NCBI RefSeq assembly: GCF_016107395.1
Contig: NZ_JAAIKO010000013.1
Coordinates: 62,001-126,000 of the forward strand
Source of the DNA: Streptomyces fildesensis
GTDB taxonomy: Bacteria > Actinomycetota > Actinomycetes > Streptomycetales > Streptomycetaceae
Direction of reading: 5' to 3'
Length of the DNA: 64,000 nucleotides
Shown: one piece after another, positions 60,909 to 64,000 of the stretch
Layout of the letters: each line of letters begins with the position of its first letter
Position numbering within the stretch: position 1 is the stretch's first letter
Notes under the pieces: generated by a model
Told to the model about the DNA's origin: nothing
Databases searched by the model: none
The model's input: only the letters and a program-made list of their open reading frames with translations
Made by a program: the position numbers and the translations under genes

Positions 60909-63900
60909 TCAGTCACGACGGTGCGGGGTGATGTGCAGCCGGTCCTGCGGGAACAATTCGGCGCCGATGACCCGGGCCGCGTTCTCCACGGTGAGACGGA
61001 TTCCTTCGACGCCCCGGAGTGCGGTGAGGTCGAGCGTGGTGGTGGCCGGGGCGGTGGCGTAAAGGAACCGCAGATCCACCAGGCCGGGCAGAAGCCGCAC
61101 CAGAGAGGCCAGATCGACGACGGGTGACGGATCGACGAGCTGGAGCGTCGCGACAGCCGGCATGGTTACCAGAGCCTCGGTGATGTGGTGCCGGACATCC
61201 CGGAGCACCAGTTTCCTGAGATCGGGCAGGCCGGCGAGAGCCGATAGACAGGACACCTCGTCGGGACAGTCGATCGACACCCACCCCAAACTGCGCCATT
61301 TCTCGATTCCGCGCAGGCTTCGGACGTCTGCGTTCCGAATCAGCCAAAGACGAGTCAGCTGTTCCAGTGCCGGCGCGTCGCGGAAATCGGCCCACTCAAC
61401 GTGTGTGGCGAGGCCCAGAGAACGCAAGGACTCCAGACTCTCCAGTACCCGGAGATCCAGAGGCCGCGTGAAGTTCCAGAGGTCGAGGTACTCGAGGGAA
61501 GTGTTGTCCCTCAGATCCTCGAGGTCGGTGATGCCCGGACAGTTGGCGATACCCAACAGCTCCAGTTCAGGAGCGGCCGAAACCCGGCCGAGGTTGTCCA
61601 GAAGCGGATTGTCCTTGATGTTGAGACGTTGTAGGTGGACCGTTCTGGACGGCGGCAATAGCTCTTCAGGAGGCAGCGCTCCCACACACCAGAGGAGCCT
61701 GGCGTGGGCCAGCGAAGGCAGGGCCCGGAGTTTGGCCGCGCTGTCGATGGTTACCCATGAGTTGAGAAGCGAGTACTTGAGTACCTGCTCCGCATAGGCG
61801 TCGACGGGGAAGTGGTCCCACGCCTCGACAATGCTGAATTGCACCTGCGACCGCTCGTCCTGGGTGAACCTGCTGATGAAGGCCATGGCCGCATCCGTGC
61901 CGAGTTTCCCGGCGGTGCGGACCACCGCCGCCGCCTCCTGCACCGAGAGGCCGGCGGGTCCTGGCAGCAGTTCCAGGACGACGGGGCCGACCGCGGCCAG
62001 CGCGTCGGCGCCCTCGTCCGAGCGCGGCGGGATGAGGGCCGCCGCCCGCTCCTCCACGGCGGTCCGGACGACCGCGTCCAGTTCCACCGCCTGCTCCAGG
62101 CAGGCCATCGCCAGCAGATGGAGCCGTGAGCGGTGGCTTTTGGTGCGGTCGCCCCGGGCGACGAGCTGGTTGAGGAGCCGGGCGCGCTCGTCCGGGCGGG
62201 CGTGGGCCACCGCCATCCGCAGGACGTCCTCCCACTGGTCGTCGTGGGCGTTGCGGACGAGGAACGCGAAGTCGCGCTCCTCCACGGCCGCCTTCGCGCC
62301 CAGATAGTCCTGGAAGGTGCGGTGGATGAAGTCGACGGTGCCTTCCGCGGGCTCGCGCAGCAGTCCGCTGCGGAGCAGCAGGTGCTGGAAGACCTGCGAC
62401 GCGTCCCCCATCGCGGCCACCGCGGGCATCGCGGGGAGCGCTGCCGCGATGAGCTCCTCCGCGTCGGTCTGGTCCATCTCGACCTGGCCGTTGCGGATCA
62501 TCCAGTAGGCCAGCTTCTGGAGGAGCTGGATCTGGGGTTCCTCGGTGAGCCGTACGTCGATGTCGCGTTCCAGGTCGCGGCGGCCCAGCAGCATGGACAT
62601 CGCGGCGTCGTACAGCTGCTTGCGGCTGTGCGGCAGATAGCCGCGGCGGTCGCGGTGCAGGGCGCAGATCAGTCCGCACATCAGGGGGTTGGTGGCGAGG
62701 CGGGCGAGGTCCTGCTGGGTGCGGACGGCGTCGAGCAGGGAGCGCTGGTAGCCGTCGGTCCTGGCGGTCTCCTCGGCGTCGGCGTCCGTCGCGCGGGCGG
62801 CGTCGTGCCAGCGGGTGATGAACGCGCCGACGTCGTCACGGCCCATGGGGGAGAGCGCCAGCTCGGCGAAGGCCTCGCCCGCGAGCCACGCGTCCGAGAC
62901 CGCGGAAGGGCGCGAGGTGACGAGCCACAGGTTGCCGGGGAAGGCGATCAGCAGATCACGCAGCCAGTCGCGGACGCGGTCGCGTTCCCGCTCACCGATC
63001 TCGTCCAGCCCGTCGACGAGCAGCAGACCCCGGCCCGCCTGGAGGATCCGCTCGGTCCAGCCGTCCGGCGCGGTCAATGGGACGTTCGCGGAGCGGAGGA
63101 AGTCGGCGGGGAGCGGCAGCTCGCCATGGCGGATGAGGGTGCGCAGCGGCAGGACGAACGGGACGCGGTCCCGCAGATGGTGATCCCCGGCGTCCTGGTC
63201 CTGCCCGGCGGCGGACACCGCCAGCCACTGCACCAGCGTGGTCTTCCCGGATCCGGCGAGACCGCGCAGCAGGACGCGCTCACGCCCGGCGAAGGTCTGC
63301 TCCGCGCGCACCGACCCCCCGCCGCCCGGCAGCGGGCTCCCCGGTGCGCCGCGGTCGGGTTCGGTCACCTCCAGGCTGAGGTAGGCCGCGTCGAGCGGCC
63401 AGACGGCCCGGGAGCGGTCGCTGAGGTCGATCCCGAAGATGGTGAGGGTGGAGTGCCGCTTGGCGATGTACGCCGCGTAGCGGGACGTGAACGCCGCGTC
63501 CGGGTCGACCGGCCGGGTGATGAACGTGTAGGCGCAGCCGGCGGCATCGAGCGCGCCCATGAAACCCCGGTGTCGCACGAGCTCGGCGACGGGGACGGTG
63601 ATGAGCCGGCTGTGCGGCCAGCCGCGTGGGTCGCCGCAGACCACGGCCATCAGCAGGGCGCCGCAGAAGACGGCCGCGCCGGACATCCCGGCCCACGCCG
63701 ACCCGCCGTCCTGTCGTGCGGAGGGCGGGGCGTGGTCGCTGTCCAGGACGTACTGGCGCTTGAGCATCCCGGAGCCGGGTTTGAGGGTGCCGGTCACCTG
63801 CTCGCTGTCGAGGGACTTCCCTTCCGGGCCGCCGCGCTGGACGTACGGGAAACCGATCGCCTGGCAGTCACGGATCGGGGAGAGGGAGTCCACCTCGCCC

Positions 63901-64000
63901 AGCTGGACGAGGCCGGTGGGCGGCACCAGGTCGACGGGGGCCTCGATGAGGGCGACGTCGATCTCGCGCTCGATCTCGTGCGGCTGCCACACGACGCGGC
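60909..64000 (-). CDS. Trypsin-like protease-NACHT-LRR protein (NLR-like STAND NTPase), N-terminus off window
   Basis: At least 1,029 aa; the frame is open to the right edge, so the start is outside. Numbering from the GTG at 63992: the end of a trypsin-like domain shows the catalytic Asp (EIDVALIEA, ~12) and Ser (AWAGMSGAAVF, ~104); the catalytic His would be outside. A NACHT NTPase follows: Walker A GLAGSGKTTLVQWL (244-257), Walker B RGLLLVDGLDEIGE (321-334), WLVTSRPSA, and the winged-helix motif FIHRTFQDYLGAKAA. A helical region and ~10 leucine-rich repeats follow (LELLGIANCPGITDLEDLRD, LEYLDLWNF, LRSLGLATHVEWADFRDAPA). The order effector-NTPase-sensor is that of innate-immune NLRs and bacterial anti-phage STAND proteins; defence is inferred. 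Confidence 0.92.
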   Translation of the reverse strand, partial: RVVWQPHEIEREIDVALIEAPVDLVPPTGLVQLGEVDSLSPIRDCQAIGFPYVQRGGPEGKSLDSEQVTGTLKPGSGMLKRQYVLDSDHAPPSARQDGGSAWAGMSGAAVFCGALLMAVVCGDPRGWPHSRLITVPVAELVRHRGFMGALDAAGCAYTFITRPVDPDAAFTSRYAAYIAKRHSTLTIFGIDLSDRSRAVWPLDAAYLSLEVTEPDRGAPGSPLPGGGGSVRAEQTFAGRERVLLRGLAGSGKTTLVQWLAVSAAGQDQDAGDHHLRDRVPFVLPLRTLIRHGELPLPADFLRSANVPLTAPDGWTERILQAGRGLLLVDGLDEIGERERDRVRDWLRDLLIAFPGNLWLVTSRPSAVSDAWLAGEAFAELALSPMGRDDVGAFITRWHDAARATDADAEETARTDGYQRSLLDAVRTQQDLARLATNPLMCGLICALHRDRRGYLPHSRKQLYDAAMSMLLGRRDLERDIDVRLTEEPQIQLLQKLAYWMIRNGQVEMDQTDAEELIAAALPAMPAVAAMGDASQVFQHLLLRSGLLREPAEGTVDFIHRTFQDYLGAKAAVEERDFAFLVRNAHDDQWEDVLRMAVAHARPDERARLLNQLVARGDRTKSHRSRLHLLAMACLEQAVELDAVVRTAVEERAAALIPPRSDEGADALAAVGPVVLELLPGPAGLSVQEAAAVVRTAGKLGTDAAMAFISRFTQDERSQVQFSIVEAWDHFPVDAYAEQVLKYSLLNSWVTIDSAAKLRALPSLAHARLLWCVGALPPEELLPPSRTVHLQRLNIKDNPLLDNLGRVSAAPELELLGIANCPGITDLEDLRDNTSLEYLDLWNFTRPLDLRVLESLESLRSLGLATHVEWADFRDAPALEQLTRLWLIRNADVRSLRGIEKWRSLGWVSIDCPDEVSCLSALAGLPDLRKLVLRDVRHHITEALVTMPAVATLQLVDPSPVVDLASLVRLLPGLVDLRFLYATAPATTTLDLTALRGVEGIRLTVENAARVIGAELFPQDRLHITPHRRD

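Overview
The window is high-GC actinobacterial chromosome and almost certainly Streptomyces or a very close relative. The evidence is third-position GC bias, many GTG starts, 4-bp ATGA/GTGA gene overlaps, leaderless promoters and gene content. The gene blocks match conserved actinobacterial neighbourhoods: XRE-HbhA-DUF2516, mshA-ybjN-gpm-senX3/regX3 (phoR/phoP), carD-ispD-ispF-cysS-rlmB, DUF2520-panC-nadB-nadC-coaX and lsr2-clpC. From memory, the first three resemble the S. coelicolor SCO4204-SCO4281 area and the last resembles SCO3373-SCO3383, so the two areas may be joined here by a rearrangement. That is inference.

Layout. 1-2.6 kb: DinB-like fragment, soxR, and an ECF42-type sigma factor with its DGPF (YCII) partner behind a promoter that fits the ECF42 signature. 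2.7-7.7 kb: XRE regulator with a palindromic operator, HbhA-like protein, DUF2516, a receiver-PP2C phosphatase, an NlpC/P60 hydrolase and a methyltransferase. 7.9-17 kb: mycothiol glycosyltransferase mshA, ybjN, a Tat-exported beta-helix protein, an MFS exporter, gpmA, a Cys-rich microprotein, and phoU divergent from phoR-phoP. 17-25 kb: lipoprotein, carD, ispD (apparently CTG-started), ispF, cysS, rlmB and a DoxX protein. 25-28.3 kb: nucleotidyltransferase, msiK, tRNA-Thr(TGT) and a decayed element-type gene next to the tRNA.

28.4-41 kb is accessory and signalling rich. It holds a hydrolase, then an ABC efflux operon (lipoprotein, adaptor, ATPase, permease, STAS) divergent from a two-component system. 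TerB, quinone reductases and a SenS/SenR/HbpS-like redox-sensing locus follow. 41-48.2 kb: terD, arfB, flavin reductase, a CdgB-like diguanylate cyclase, a second LuxR-type two-component system and a second quinone reductase. 48.2-55 kb: threonine aldolase-like protein and the pantothenate/NAD cofactor operon. 55-60.9 kb: BlaI-type regulator, N-acetyltransferase, lsr2 and clpC, with ClgR-like and SigR-like sites upstream of clpC. The right edge holds a large trypsin-NACHT-LRR protein cut off by the window; it is the best candidate for a defence or signalling system.

A recurring oddity is short tandem duplication at gene 3' ends, often spanning the stop codon (near 34.3, 35.6, 38.5, 41.2 and 44.9 kb). 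No CRISPR array, insertion sequence, integrase or biosynthetic cluster is visible.
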